64,000 nucleotides of DNA. Source: Actinernus sp. WN-2022 (taxonomy: Eukaryota > Cnidaria > Anthozoa > Actiniaria > Actinernidae). A program made the translations under genes and the position numbers. Positions within the stretch are counted from its first letter, which is position 1. Each line of letters begins with the position of its first letter. The stretch lies in the NCBI GenBank assembly GCA_030867875.1, contig JAOWCC010001634.1, positions 135,186,022-135,250,021 on the forward strand, given 5' to 3'. Shown here in pieces: positions 1 to 11,451 of the stretch. A model generated the notes under the pieces. That model did not search any database and was not told the DNA's origin. It saw only the letters and a list, made by a program, of their open reading frames with translations.

Positions 1-1030
1 ATCCAGATTTTCTTTGGAAGTGCCTGGAAAAATAATATGTATTTTAAAAGGGTGCGGACCTACATGTACTGTACATATGACTGAACAATGTACATGTGTG
101 TACTTTAAATTAAATATACATTCAAATAACAGAGAAATTCAACAGTTCATTTTAAGCCATATACACAATATACACTGTATGCATGCTACAGAGATTGAGC
201 CAAAATTATGGGACAATTTGGCCCTTTTGTTATTTAATTTCCTTTGTAATTTATAAGCAGGACAAAGCAGTACGATTGGCACTTCAGGGATTGAGCTAGA
301 AATCAAGCCAGAAGGGACAATTTGGCCCTTTTACGAGTGATCTGGCATTTAATTTCCTTTGGAAGTGGACAAAGCAGGTCAATTTGACCATTATTGTATT
401 TTATCAAGGGAAAAATGTTTTTAAAGCGGGAATAGCACAATTATGCAGCCTGGCTCATTCCCTAATGCTGCAAGGTTTCCAAGTGCCTAGATGGTCCACA
501 ACATTGCTGTCAGTGCTATATATATACATGTACACTGTACATCATTCTACAGCCAGACAAAGTCATTCAATTGAAATTTATATTCTAGTCTTTTTATCGA
601 TTTTTATGAAACAAAAATTGGTTGATACAAATAACTTTTTTAGTGTGACTAATCAATAATAATTATTACACCTGATTTCATCAATTTTCACCAAGCTACC
701 ATTTTCTAAGTTAAATACCATAACTACCCACGTATATTAATAGAACACACTTTTGGGGACAAAAACTAGGGCCAAAGTTGGAGGTGTGGCTTATAGGCAG
801 GTACAAGTATTTATATTGTATTTTATCACAAACACTCGCCCCTACCCCCTCCTTCAAAATACAAGATGGCAGACCTCGGATTTGTGCATGTTACGAGAGA
901 AAGTGAGGTTTTCTGGTGAAACCTGCTAAAGGAATTTCCTTGAAAATCTTGTCAGTTAATGGTGGAATAAAAGAAGAATTCTGGAGTGATTTAAAGACAG
1001 AAAGGTTAAACATACACAACAAATGACAAG
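1..1030. other. AT-rich non-coding DNA with a degenerate direct repeat
   Basis: No convincing coding frame. Two related segments (about 208-262 and 311-378) share 'gggacaatttggccctttt' and 'atttaatttccttt', followed by 'gacaaagcag', which suggests an old local duplication. The short open frames here are low-complexity and have no recognisable domain. Confidence 0.6.
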
Positions 1031-1274
1031 CAGGGCTCGAAATTGCGCCTGATATGGGCGTAAATACGGCTAGATTTTTTCGTTTTACGCCTAACGTTTT
1101 CCACTTAGGCGTAAAATTATGCCGAGATCCTCTTACAAAGGTAAAAATTATCGGAAGACAAGTCTTATTTCCAAATCTCCAAAACTATCTGATTTTTTTT
1201 TTAAATTACTACCATTTGCAAGCAAGCGTTTATTGTAAACATTTTTGTCTGTTGTTTCAAGTTTGAACCGCATA

Positions 1275-1529
1275 CAGTACCGTGCAAAACGATTTCAACG
1301 CTAATTGGGGATATATCCCCAGGGATATATCCTTTAAAAGGGATATACCCCTTTTTCATGAAGTGAAATAACCCTTTTGATAAGGGATATATCCCCTAAA
1401 ACTTCCCCCAAAACTTCCCCCAAAAGGGAAATATCCTTTTTTCAGGGGATATATCTCTTTTTCAGGGGATATATCTCTTTTTCAGGGGATATATCACTTC
1501 CCCCGTTGAAATCTTTTTGCACAGTACTG
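1275..1529. repeat. MITE-like segment with GATATATCCCC core and 20-bp tandem repeat
   Basis: Arms 1275-1300 and 1504-1529 are inverted repeats with 24 of 26 positions matching (CAGTAC..TGCAAAA..GATTTCAACG). The interior is made of GGGATATATCCC-type palindromes. At about 1441-1497 a 20-bp unit, ggggatatatctctttttca, is repeated in tandem. It is non-coding. Confidence 0.65.
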
Positions 1530-1532
1530 TAG

Positions 1533-1743
1533 TTTACTAATTACGCGGCAACGTTTGGCGTGTGAAGTCTGAACTTTTATCCGCAAAATGTCAAAGTTTG
1601 ACAGCTCCTATCTATAGGTTTTGTCATGCAAAACATGGTCTTTTGTCATGCAAAACAACTTGTTTCACGCGGGAAAATAGTTTCCATAACAGCTGTCAAA
1701 CTTTGACATTTTGCGGTTAAAAGTTCGCCGCGTAATTAGTAAC
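1533..1743. repeat. Palindromic MITE-like segment
   Basis: 'ttactaattacgcggc' and 'gcaaaatgtcaaagtttgac' on the left arm (about 1533-1608) recur in reverse complement on the right arm (about 1691-1743). The loop contains a duplicated 'ttttgtcatgcaaaaca' (about 1618-1655). Confidence 0.6.
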
Positions 1744-2185
1744 CTATGCATTTCAAACTTGAAACAACAGACAAAAAAGTTTACACTAAACGCTTGCTTG
1801 CAAATGGTAGTAAAATGCAAAAAAAAAATATAGAAAGATGAGAAATCGTCTCTGCTTACCGCTCTATTTGTCTCAAAGCCAGCGCGATAGATATGTTTTA
1901 ACAGCCTAGCTCAGCCTAGACATGTACGTTACATTTAAACACTTGCATGGCTTCCTGCGAAACTTTGCGTGACCGCATGGAAAAAAGGCTGCCACGCCTT
2001 TGTCTTAATCTGTCTTGTTTAAAAAAGCGATATTGAACTTAATGAGTTTAAAGTCGAATGTTTATTACAAAAAAAGCAAATGATTTGCAACATTAAAAAA
2101 AATTCACCCTTTTCCTGACATACAAATTTCAGCTACTAATGCACAATTATTTACGGCTCCTTTTTTTTCTTAATTTCGAGCCCTG

Positions 2186-5077
2186 ACAAGGAAAGTTAAA
2201 ACCATATTCGAAGTTGCCGATAGCAGTTAGAATGACAATCTCTTCTGAAGAGGTTTTGCTTCAGGTACAAGCATTCACAAGGCATCTAAGTTCAAATGGG
2301 GTGCAGCCTATATGTGCATGCAGCCTTTATTTGGGTATTTATGGTAACATACATGTACATGTGTAATTGCCATACAGAAACATCATTTAAATACAACTAC
2401 AATGAATTATATATATAAATTTATGCATTTTTGGGAATGTGTAGTTCCACAAAATATCCATACCCCCGCCCCCCCCCCCTAGATCTTCCGAAACGGGAGC
2501 CCAAATTGTACCCCCCTCCCACTTTTGCCACATGGACCCCCCAACGATCACGAAATCGATCGCGATGAATTATATTTTCAAATATTTGATGTGGAAAGAC
2601 TGACTTGTATGGCCAAATATTGCATTACACTTGGTTAATAATTACCCAAGAGACTGCCAATATTAGCTTTTATTCCACTTTTAAAAGTCGGTGCAGAAAT
2701 GAGTTTTTGCATGCAAAATGCTTGTCAGATTGAGTGAGAGAGAAAAACAAAAGAGCCGCTTTTGTTTTGTTGTCTGGACATCCAGCGATGTTTGCTCCTC
2801 AGCATTTGCTTTGGCTTTAAGGAAAGGCACTTAAAATGGATTGTCTTGAAAGTACTCTCAAACAGATAAAAGATTTTGAGACAACTTATTTGAATTCTAC
2901 AGAAAAAACGCAATGATCATCGAAAGACATCAGTCACACGGTTACGATTACATGCATTACCCTCTGGAAAATATAAGCCTTGGTGTATATATAAATATAT
3001 TTCCATGCAACGAATGTGTCATAAAAACTGACTACAAATGAAGTTCTAATAAAAAAATCATTACACTAACTCTAAGCCCATGCAAAATTGTTCTTTGGAA
3101 TAAAAAGTATAAACTAATGAAAGGAGCAGCCAACAAATACTTGTTTGACAGATGGCCTAGTTTATGCACAAAACTCACAGGTTTACCATACATAACCTTT
3201 TCGACACCTTCGAAGGGAGCCATCTTTGATTGAAAGCGTGACTTGTTCCCATCAATTCGCTGTGTGCTTCACATGCGAACATGTACAGATAGCCCACAAT
3301 TAAAATATTTCCATGAAAAATACTGCAAGCAAGGTCCCCACATTTTTCTTCACCCCAAGGGCACGGATTTGCGATGACAAGTGCATAATAATAGAGGAAC
3401 ATGATCCTGGCTATATATGAACAGCTCAAATAAAGGTACAGTTTGGCCAATAGAAATACCTACTGCCACATCATTAATGTGTCAACCAGAGATCATCATG
3501 GTTGGCACATTAACATAACAATTGTAATGTTTATTAACACAAAGTATCGCTATAGGCCAAACTTATTAGTTTTTGCAAAAATATTAAATTTCCAATAAAA
3601 ATTACTAAACTAGTCCAAATTCTGGTCTTATTGGTTTGTTTTCAAGCTGTCGTACATATTAAAAGTGGTCTCAGAAATGAAAATTGTCGACCAACTTTAC
3701 TTAGAATCCTAAAGGAACCCACGATCAGGCAACTGGAATTCTGGATGTACATGTACTTGTTAGTTAATGATTGGTTACATTTATTCTACGAGAAAGACAG
3801 ACGAAATGAAAGCGAAATAACGTGCATATGGTCTATTATGGATATATGAACAGAATTTTATACAGTTATAGTCTAAAATATATAACGAAAACCGGCCCGA
3901 AAACCAGATAAAGGTCGAAATAAAAACGTTTATGTCTAATAAAAACTAGAAAAGGTCTCAAAGACTCAATTCAACCACCTTTTCGGCTTTTTAGTTTTAG
4001 AGTTTTGGCTTTTCCATATTTTCAGAGTCAAATATCAATGCAGTTCTTCTCTGTTTGTCAGTCGACAAACTGCCAAAACGGAAGCAAAATGGCCGCCGTG
4101 CACGCAACTATTTCGGAAATACTTCACAAGAGTAATATTGAAGGAGATTAGGGTTAAAGAAAGCCTAAATTATGCTCCTATCTTCAAGTGAACAGTCTTA
4201 CCATGTTGTTGTAGATGTTCTGCGGCCCCTGTTCGAGTTTCTGGGAGCCCCTTCAAACATGGCTGCCCCTGAGACTCCATCTTGGCGCCCCGCACTACTC
4301 AACAAGAAAACAAAATGGCGGCTGTGGCAAATAATACCTTACCGGGGAGGGCTAATGGTCAGAAGCATTCGAGATTGGGCTCCCTGTGTCCGAGTCGAAA
4401 ACTTTTATTGCGTTTAGATCTGTATTTTCTTCTCTGAAGGTTCCTTCTCCAATTATGCAAGCTATTATTGAGATTTTACTGAAATTTTCCCTTGCAAGTA
4501 TCACTCTAAACTACCCTGATAGATTGTGCTCGGCAACTTTTGCCGGAGCAACCTTTCGAGAAACGTTTCGTGGTTACGAGCAATCTCGAGCAACAAAGTC
4601 GACACTTAGTTGGAAATGTATTGATCGAATTTAGTTACATTGGTCGTATTTACCGACGAATTTTTCGTCAAGGTAAATATACGGAATTTAACATCAACAG
4701 CACAATTTCCTGCTACGGGGACATAGCTTTTTCAGTTGCTGCTGTAAACCTGTGTAATGTTAGTAACCTGCATGACAACGTTACTGAAACGTGAAACCTC
4801 TTAGCATTTTTAAAGCCAAACTGAAAACGCAGTTGTTGAGTTTATTACTTTATATTGACTATGTATTTTATCGTTACTTTTTTCTTATTTAGACTTTTGA
4901 CATTTCATATGGTTGTAATAGTATAGTTCGTAGATAATTACCTGTATAGCTTATATAATTAGTATTTTATCCAATATTTTAAAATGTTAATTAATTAATA
5001 ATTAATATAATTTAACTAATTATAGATTTAGATATACATTTTTTTCAATGTGTAATAGCACTGAGACTTTTAATTGA
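2186..5077. other. Non-coding AT-rich region
   Basis: No frame with recognisable protein character. A C-rich run lies at about 2464-2480. A segment at about 4519-4600 ('gattgtgctcggcaactttt', 'cgagcaa') resembles 54908-54975, so it is a dispersed repeat. An ATG in a good context at 4090 opens a frame of about 20 codons only. Confidence 0.5.
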
Positions 5078-5391
5078 CCTATATCATTATGACGTCAAAT
5101 CAAAACAATCTATTGTTTCAACGCTAAGGATCACGGTCAAGGGAGGGGGACAAAACAGCAACAACACACAGGAAATCGCTATCAAATGCATTTTGTAGAA
5201 CGTAGAATAGCGGTAACAGCGACCAAATACGGTAAATATTGTGGGAATAACATTAATACAATTGATATCTGGAAACCAGACAATTCGAAGTTAAATTTTC
5301 CTCAGCCGGAGCAGATTTAGTTCAAAATTCTATTGTTCAAGTCGATTCTGTACCCCCTCATAAACAAGCCGTGACGTCATAATGATATAGG
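5078..5391. mobile_element. MITE with 20-bp TIRs carrying TGACGTCA
   Basis: CCTATATCATTATGACGTCA (5078-5097) is repeated exactly in reverse complement at 5372-5391. AATTG-like sequence lies outside both ends, a possible target duplication. It has no coding capacity. Confidence 0.65.
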
Positions 5392-5496
5392 GTAATTGTA
5401 TCCTTGGTTTTCACGTATGTGACGTCACCAAAAACCTAAACTATTAAGCGTAGTCCACACGAGCAAGTTTTCTTTGACAAGTTTTCCCTTGAAAGT

Positions 5497-5773
5497 TTTT
5501 CCGTAACAAACTCTACATCGGAGAAACAGGGCGAAGATTAGGAGATCGATTCCGCGAACACTTGCTAGATGTTAGAACTAACAGCAAGGATCTCGCCAAA
5601 CCTGTAGCTCGTCACTTTAACCTTCCTGGTCATTGCATTGATCACATCACTGTATGCGGCATTTCTCTGCATCAAGGTACTACCGACACACGTAAACGCA
5701 AAGTACAGAACTTTATTTTCAAATTAGGAACTTTGTCACCTCACGGTATTAATGAACGCTTTTCGTTCATTTA
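5497..5773 (+). pseudogene. Penelope-like element, GIY-YIG endonuclease C-terminal fragment
   Basis: The frame includes LYIGETGRRLGDRFREHL, then KPVARHFNLPGH, and ends LGTLSPHGINERFSFI before a stop at 5772. This matches the C-terminal GIY-YIG nuclease of Penelope-like retroelements: the YIGETGR core, the DRFREH arginine region and the HFN/GIN terminal motif. No reverse transcriptase lies upstream, because the fragment starts abruptly beside the TIR at about 5495. It is therefore a 5'-truncated, dead copy. In an intact element the nuclease nicks target DNA to prime reverse transcription. The family call rests on motif recognition. Confidence 0.75.
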
Positions 5774-5977
5774 ATTTCAGAATTCACGTATTCACCCACA
5801 CTTAGATCAGCATGTTTCCTTAGTTTAGTCATCAACACTTGCTGTTACAACTATTAGCATTTCTATTGTTGGCGCACTTTTCTTTGATCACAATTGATCC
5901 GAGCACATGTTTCCTCAGCGGTAAGCATGCACTCGACACTATAAACCGTTTCCCCACCCACAATTCCCTCTTTTGCT

Positions 5978-6007
5978 CTGACGAAGGGCTAGCGCTCGAA
6001 ACGTCAG
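5978..6007 (+). ncRNA. Candidate hammerhead-ribozyme-like motif of a Penelope-like element
   Basis: CTGACGA, a short GC-rich potential stem (GGGC/GCTC) and GAAAC follow one another, and the outer CTGACG (5978-5983) pairs perfectly with CGTCAG (6002-6007). Penelope-like elements are known to carry hammerhead motifs with CUGANGA and GAAA boxes. The spacing of stem II and the cleavage site are not fully canonical as I read them, so this may be only a related hairpin. Confidence 0.35.
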
Positions 6008-6225
6008 CTGCTACTCGCTTTTCACGGCGGTTAGCATACCTCAATCGACTTTAGTTGATTACATACCATTGTTTATCTTCCCCGCCGTCCCAGACCAAAA
6101 CTAGTTTTTTACAGGAATTGAACTAGTTGCCTATCATATCCTTGACAAGTCTCCTTGTTGAAAAACTGGCGTGCCATTTATTGAACAAGGCAACTTGTCA
6201 AGGAAAACTTGCTCGTGTGGACTAC

Positions 6226-7023
6226 CCATAAGTCCTACAAAGCTGTTCCAGTCTTTGTAGATCAGTTATAGACATCGATAATAAAAGTCTACACAGAAAA
6301 TTTCATATCGATAGGGTGTATTGTTCCAGAGTAAATAAATTTTGAATTTTATGACAGAACGACCCAGCGCGTTTTCCGGAAGGCATAAAAACTGATCCAT
6401 GTAATTGTGTCAATTTCTTTTTTCTTTACTCGATAAATCTTTAAAAGTTGCATTCAAAGAGTTTTGAAATGAAACCCAATGATTTTGATGGGAAATTATT
6501 TGTATCGCCACGCCTTGTGTCCCAGAGTAGAGAGGGTCACAAAGATGGCGGCCGCACACAAAGTACTGTAAAATTGTCGTACTTTCACTGGGCCACAGAT
6601 CCGTTAGGAAATGATCTGTTCCAAAATAATTTGGGTTATAAGTGTATTTTTGGTAGTTCTACAAGGACCAAGGTGTTTTATTTGATTTGATCAATACATT
6701 GAGAAACATTTGAGCACTTTGCCGAGCATAATTTCCACAATTTACTAGGGCCTAATAGCTAATTCATATAGCCGAAAAACGAAACAAAAAAATTCACTGA
6801 GAAACCATAGAGTCGTTCCAACGTCGGTTTAACGATTTAGATAAATTTAACAAAATTAGTTATGACGACATAGCGTTAACTATGTCACGTCACATAAATT
6901 AGTGTGACCGCAAGACCAACGGCCACAGAGAAATCAGGGGGGTGAACATAAACTTCCGATGTGAAAATGAGACTGTTGATACCACACAAGTGAGTATACC
7001 AGTCTAGACTATTCTGAGAGTCA
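6226..7023. other. Non-coding region
   Basis: No gene or clear repeat boundary is visible. ATGGCGGCCGC near 6545 starts no sustained frame. Confidence 0.45.
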
Positions 7024-7155
7024 ACGCAACAACAACAACCGAATGCATTTATTCACACTCAATTTTAACAATATGGATAAGTATATATAATTTTTGTTTA
7101 GAATATAATGAGTAACAGCTTTACAAAAAAAACTAATCGAGCCAGGCACCCTTGA
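7024..7155 (-). repeat. Retroelement 3' end with (GTT)n tail, copy 1
   Basis: Read on the minus strand, a conserved GGGTGCCTGGCTCGATTAG block is followed by an AT-rich stretch, a TGAATAAATGC polyadenylation-type signal and a short GTT-repeat tail (7027-7040 on the plus strand). The same order recurs at 9739-9885, so both are 3' ends of one LINE or SINE family. Confidence 0.55.
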
Positions 7156-8394
7156 ACACGGAAAGCAATTTTTAATTTATTTTTATTTTTACGCGCACGG
7201 ATGGCTGAAGATTATTCAAGTTTGATCACTTCTCAGTGGTTCTGTTTTGGACTTTCAGTGGCGTACTTGTCTTTGGCAACGACCTTGAATTCCTAAGGAA
7301 GGCACTGGAAATGGATTGATAGTGTCCTGCACAATAACCGCGTTTGTCTGTCTTGTAAACATGTGTTTTTCGCGTCGCGTCCGCGGGGTTGTTGATTATC
7401 CATTATTCATTCAAACTCACGGGTCAACTCACAGTCGTGAAGACTATCGATACTCGCTAGAAAATTGAGCGCGCGCATGAAATAGTTAGGATAATTTACG
7501 TTTTGATAATCAAATAAACCAAGTGCTTATTTTAAAAAGGAAACAGAAAATATTTGTTTCACGTTCCCATAGATCTAATGAAACGCTTGTGGAAGATTGG
7601 CGAATGGAAACACTCGCCCTTCGGCTCGTGCTCCTACAGCCATTTCTCGTTCTCCCAAACTCCCACTCATGTTTCTATAACTCTATAAAAACAAGGACAA
7701 TGTTTTCTATTTCTTAAATATTACACACCGAACGTGATATTGTGAGGAAAAGTTAATAGTGTGAAATGTAGCAACTCTAGTGCCATATTAAAATACCTGC
7801 GCGCGCAGCTTTATATTGCACGGGAAGAAATATAAAATGAAAAATTAATTCATTACACTTGATAAAAACAAATGCTGAAAACTAAAAGATAAGAAGTCTA
7901 TTACAAGCCAATTAAAGCGAGAAGAGAATATTATTGTGTAAACTTAGCTTTCACTTTCTTTGATCTACAGTAACGTCGACTATCATAATGATCAATTAGA
8001 AAGTGACGTCATCACAGCTAATGTTCACATTTTCTCGAAGACATGAACTCATTGAACATGAATCTATCCACATGGATATTACGTTTAATTTTGCTTTTTG
8101 CAATACAATATATACGCCACCAATGGTCAACAGAATATCATTAATTACTTCATCGAGCAAGTTTGTAATCGGTAAGTTTTGAGGAAATTAAGGATAAAAA
8201 TTATAAATCGATCTGGGTTGGGAAAATCTGAGTGAAATGTCAAATGTTCTCTGAACGTGACTTTAGACGTACGTAACTGACATATTTGTCCGTTGTGTTT
8301 TTGATGAGAATAGTTGTCCTTCTCTCTTGACACAGAATACAAACAATACATCTTTGAGATAACTTTCGAATCTGATGCATGTCACCTATTGCCA
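7156..8394. other. Non-coding AT-rich region
   Basis: No recognisable gene. Short open frames at 7523-7717 and 8145-8351 have no domain-like content. A possible TGACGTCA-type site lies near 8003. Confidence 0.45.
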
Positions 8395-8459
8395 ATCGGA
8401 CGTATAGTAGCCGGGTCCGTCCAATACTATTGGACGGACCCGGCTACTTTACGTCCGAT
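8395..8459. repeat. Near-perfect hairpin
   Basis: AGTAGCCGGGTCCGTCCAAT (8406-8425) and its exact reverse complement (8429-8448) are separated by 3 bases. Flanking atcggacgta and tacgtccgat extend the stem. It would form a strong cruciform or RNA hairpin and could be a minimal foldback element. Confidence 0.8.
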
Positions 8460-8871
8460 CACATCAGGCTCATCAAATGGGCTACCTGCACTGTACAACA
8501 CCAAAACAGTAAGTAAGTAAAGCTAATGGAACAGCTAATCAAGAGTATGACAGCAAATGCCAATACGTTTTTGTTTTCAAAATCTTTGCATTTCTCGTAG
8601 TTGTGCTAATTTCCATATTTTAGGGTTTGTGCATCAGGCATATCGTTGTGTTTCTCTCGTTTTGCAGGTGCAGTCCGTAGTAAAATGAACCGGGGTCCAT
8701 ACTCAAGCATGTTAAGGTTTCGGGTAAAAACTGTTTTCCTTATTTCAGCACAGCGGAGTATGTTAAGTACGCCAAGTTTCACACGATAATATATATCGCC
8801 ATTCTTGACTACCTTAAGTGGTTTGTGTGTAGTAAAACGTGGTCTGTCACGTGACTTAGAACACAAAATCA

Positions 8872-8955
8872 GTATATATGAGTATATACGAGTATATATG
8901 AGTATATACGAGTATATATGAGTATATATGAGTATGTATATGAGTGTATATGTTT
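8872..8955. repeat. Minisatellite of tatatgagtata type
   Basis: 'gagtatatacgagtatatat' and close variants repeat about seven times with a 10-bp sub-period. Confidence 0.85.
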
Positions 8956-8970
8956 AGTTTAGCGGGTGCT

Positions 8971-9035
8971 GATTGGCTTAGCGGTTATGTTGACCTTAGT
9001 TCTGGCTCCGTGGGAAAATCCGAGCTCGATTCACT
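8971..9035 (+). repeat. Possible tRNA-derived SINE head or tRNA relic
   Basis: TGGCTTAGCGG (8974-8984) fits an RNA polymerase III A box and GCTCGATTC (9024-9032) nearly fits a B box, about 39 bases apart. I cannot fold a clean cloverleaf, so a functional tRNA is not claimed. Confidence 0.3.
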
Positions 9036-9738
9036 CTAGTTTGGAATTGTATTAAGACGAATTGCTATGTCATTTTGTGTCCAGTACTCGGTTAATATCG
9101 AGAAAAAAATGATAAGAATATCGTTCATGGAACTGCTGCATTTCAAGTCTGGGATAAATTATTTGTTAGTTTTAAGACAGTAAGACCTAGCTTTTGAGTC
9201 AATTTAGTTGGGATCTCTCGAATGTCGGCCTCAACATATATGCAGAAAGTGCCTAGCTAGGAAGTTTGAAAGAATTTGCAGGGAACAAACGAAATTCTTC
9301 TTCAGATATCGTCTAGTTATCAGTCAAAACGAAAAGAAAGTCCATGTTCAAGAGGTCTTTTTGCAAAACGAATGGCTGTGGGAGACGATCAACCAGAAGC
9401 AATATCAATGAGCCTCGGCGGTCAGGCGAGTTGCTTACGAGCGCGACTTCTCAAACCTCGAGTTCACGTGGTTCTCAAACTCACGAATCCATCCAATCTT
9501 CCACTTCCTCGAGAATAGAAAGATCTCCAAATCCCTTCCTTTGAATGGATTACGAAGGTCTGTGTATATAGGCTATCGAAGAAGGGAATTTATTTTATTT
9601 CCCACGCTTCCCAGCGCGTCCTTGCATTGCCGTTAACATGACAATAGGAAATGAACAATCTGAAATCTACAGTGTGTACCGTCTAGTGTTTCTCGGCCAA
9701 TGGAAATCGATATGTAATTTATGCAAAATTATGTCGGA
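9036..9738. other. Non-coding region with an ambiguous Ser/Arg-rich open segment
   Basis: Three overlapping frames stay open across about 9208-9544. One (9344-9544) is rich in Ser and Arg, and 'tttgcag' near 9281 could be a splice acceptor. No frame can be preferred, so no gene is called. Confidence 0.3.
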
Positions 9739-9885
9739 ACACAACAACAACAACAACAACAACAATTTATTTACACTCTTTTAACAAATAGGAATTTACA
9801 GTGAAAAACAGTTTGCTAAAATTAGAGTGCTGGGATGCCAGAAGTAGCTTAAATTAAACTAATCGAGTCTGGCACCCCAAAAATG
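9739..9885 (-). repeat. Retroelement 3' end with (GTT)n tail, copy 2
   Basis: On the minus strand: GGGGTGCCAGACTCGATTAG, an AT-rich stretch, an AAATAAATTG signal, then (GTT)7 or more (plus strand (AAC)n at 9741-9763). This is the same family as 7024-7155. Confidence 0.6.
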
Positions 9886-11074
9886 TAGTAAATTATATAT
9901 GAGTATTTTTGGTCAGACAAGAAAACACGAACACACACACATTATACAAGTATAAGTCAGTCACTATTTACATTTAAATCAGACAGATACACGTACAAGC
10001 TGAAAGGAAGATCTATATTGTTGCGTTCGAGCGAGAGCGAGAACGCATACTAATCTTAACGCGGGCTACCTGTGGTCCATAGGCGCAATCCAAACACGAA
10101 AAACGTGTGTTGTACCTTTGCGCATAAATTAACTCAGCATGTCCATGATGCATTACGATATACGGTTCGCCTCGTGGTTTGAACAGTGCAAAATGTGAGT
10201 AGTGATTTATCTCGGTAATATGCTGAAGAAATTCATAAGTGTTGCTCATCAAAGCGTACCCTGGGGGGTACCAGAGGTTCTACTGTCTGATCAAATTCTA
10301 AACTTAACCACAGATCGTCTCTTCTTGCGTCAATATTCTTGCTGCTGGAGCGGAAAGACGAGAAACACATTCAGCTATCGTTGTTCTCTGACGCCTCTAA
10401 TTCCGGCTGGACTGACTGATCGGATCCGATACATTAAAGCTCTTTTAATTCAAAAGGAATTGCACTTTCCGAGTAGAAGTTTTCTGGTAAGAGTATAGAA
10501 GTTTTTGCACGTCTTTCAAATATGACAAACGTTCCTTCAAAACTCTGTTGATGTTCTGTAAAAAAATCAGACTGACCCGTTCACGCCTGACTGATTGCAT
10601 GCACGTGAAAATTCAGACTACAAGAAGAGTTGAGATTTTAATACGCAAACATCTAGAATGATTTCTGCCGAAACCTTTTAATACTAGTAACAAGGCAAGG
10701 TCTGCCGTAAACGTGAAACTACACTGAAGCAAAAGTTTATTTAGTGTTATGCTTTGAGTCAAGCTTTAAAGCGAGCCACGTACCACCGGTCTGGGAACTA
10801 AGCGAGCAGCCGTTTTGTTTATTTTACGGCTCACGTTTACGGCTCACGATATTTCGATAACTGCATGGTCCGAATTTACTTGAAAACTTTATGCAATGAC
10901 TTTTACAAAATAGTGAAGAAAGTAAACTTAAACATGGTTATGATGCTATATGCCCGTAGTAGACCATTTAAATGAAAACATTGCTACACATTAATGCATG
11001 TTACAATATTACACATCAAATCTTATACCGTTACCGTTAAAAACAGTTAAAATATATTAGTTATGTTACTATAT
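9886..11074. other. Non-coding region
   Basis: Two overlapping frames on opposite strands (10013-10252 minus, 10202-10498 plus) lack recognisable domains. A short palindrome, TACCCTGGGGGGTACC, lies near 10258. Nothing else is supported. Confidence 0.4.
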
Positions 11075-11451
11075 AGTTTTATACCCAGGGAGCCAGAGGC
11101 AAATCTTCCAAGTAAGAATTGCATGTGTACATATAGCAGATAAGTCTAGCACAAGGATAACCAGTTGAATTGATATTCATACGATAATTGTAAACAATGA
11201 GAATAAATATATTCATTATTCATTTGTGTTTACTAGTCCATTTCCTCTAGACGCAATCAGACAAAAGGGTATGATGTAAAAAAGTAAATAAGAAGAGGTA
11301 TATTTTTCGGTACTTTCCTTGGTTTCACCAAACAAATACATTTCTAAAATCTGAATGAAATTTATATTACTTCAAAATATGATTCTTTTCGAACGAACGC
11401 ACTTCCTAACTGATAGTTACTCTAGTATAATTTAATATGATAAGGAGAGCA

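Larger units (their letters stand above)
1202..1816. repeat. Inverted repeat nested inside the 1031-2185 element
   Basis: About 70 bp at 1207-1273 (including 'accatttgcaagcaagcg' and 'ttgtctgttgtttcaagttt') recurs as its reverse complement at 1743-1812. The arms enclose two smaller palindromic segments, so this is a stack of inverted repeats rather than one hairpin. Confidence 0.65.
1031..2185. mobile_element. Non-autonomous DNA transposon with 14-bp TIRs and 5-bp target duplication
   Basis: The ends are perfect 14-bp inverted repeats, CAGGGCTCGAAATT at 1031-1044 and its complement ending at 2185. ACAAG lies directly outside both ends (1026-1030 and 2186-2190), as expected for a 5-bp target duplication. 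The CAGGG start resembles hAT-type ends, although most hAT elements make 8-bp duplications. There is no transposase frame, so it must be mobilised in trans. It contains at least three further nested inverted repeats. Confidence 0.7.
5450..6225. mobile_element. TIR DNA element carrying a Penelope-like insertion
   Basis: TAGTCCACACGAGCAAG at 5451 begins an inverted repeat of about 34 bp (one mismatch, 'tctttgacaagtt' versus 'tccttgacaagtt') whose partner ends at 6225. Both outer ends read TA-GTCCACACG, so a TA target duplication is possible. The interior from about 5495 is Penelope-like sequence, not transposase, so a retroelement piece landed inside or replaced the core. Confidence 0.6.

Noticed and set aside
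1441..1500. CRISPR-like spaced repeats
   Set aside because: The 20-bp units are directly adjacent with no unique spacers, and the genome is eukaryotic.
8971..9035. Functional tRNA gene
   Set aside because: A- and B-box-like motifs are present but no cloverleaf folds; kept only as a low-confidence SINE or relic.
9208..9544. Three overlapping frames, one Ser/Arg-rich
   Set aside because: All three phases are open over the same DNA and no splice structure favours one; insufficient for a gene call.
10013..10498. Opposing open frames of 79 and 98 codons
   Set aside because: No domain, overlapping on opposite strands, no splice or start evidence.
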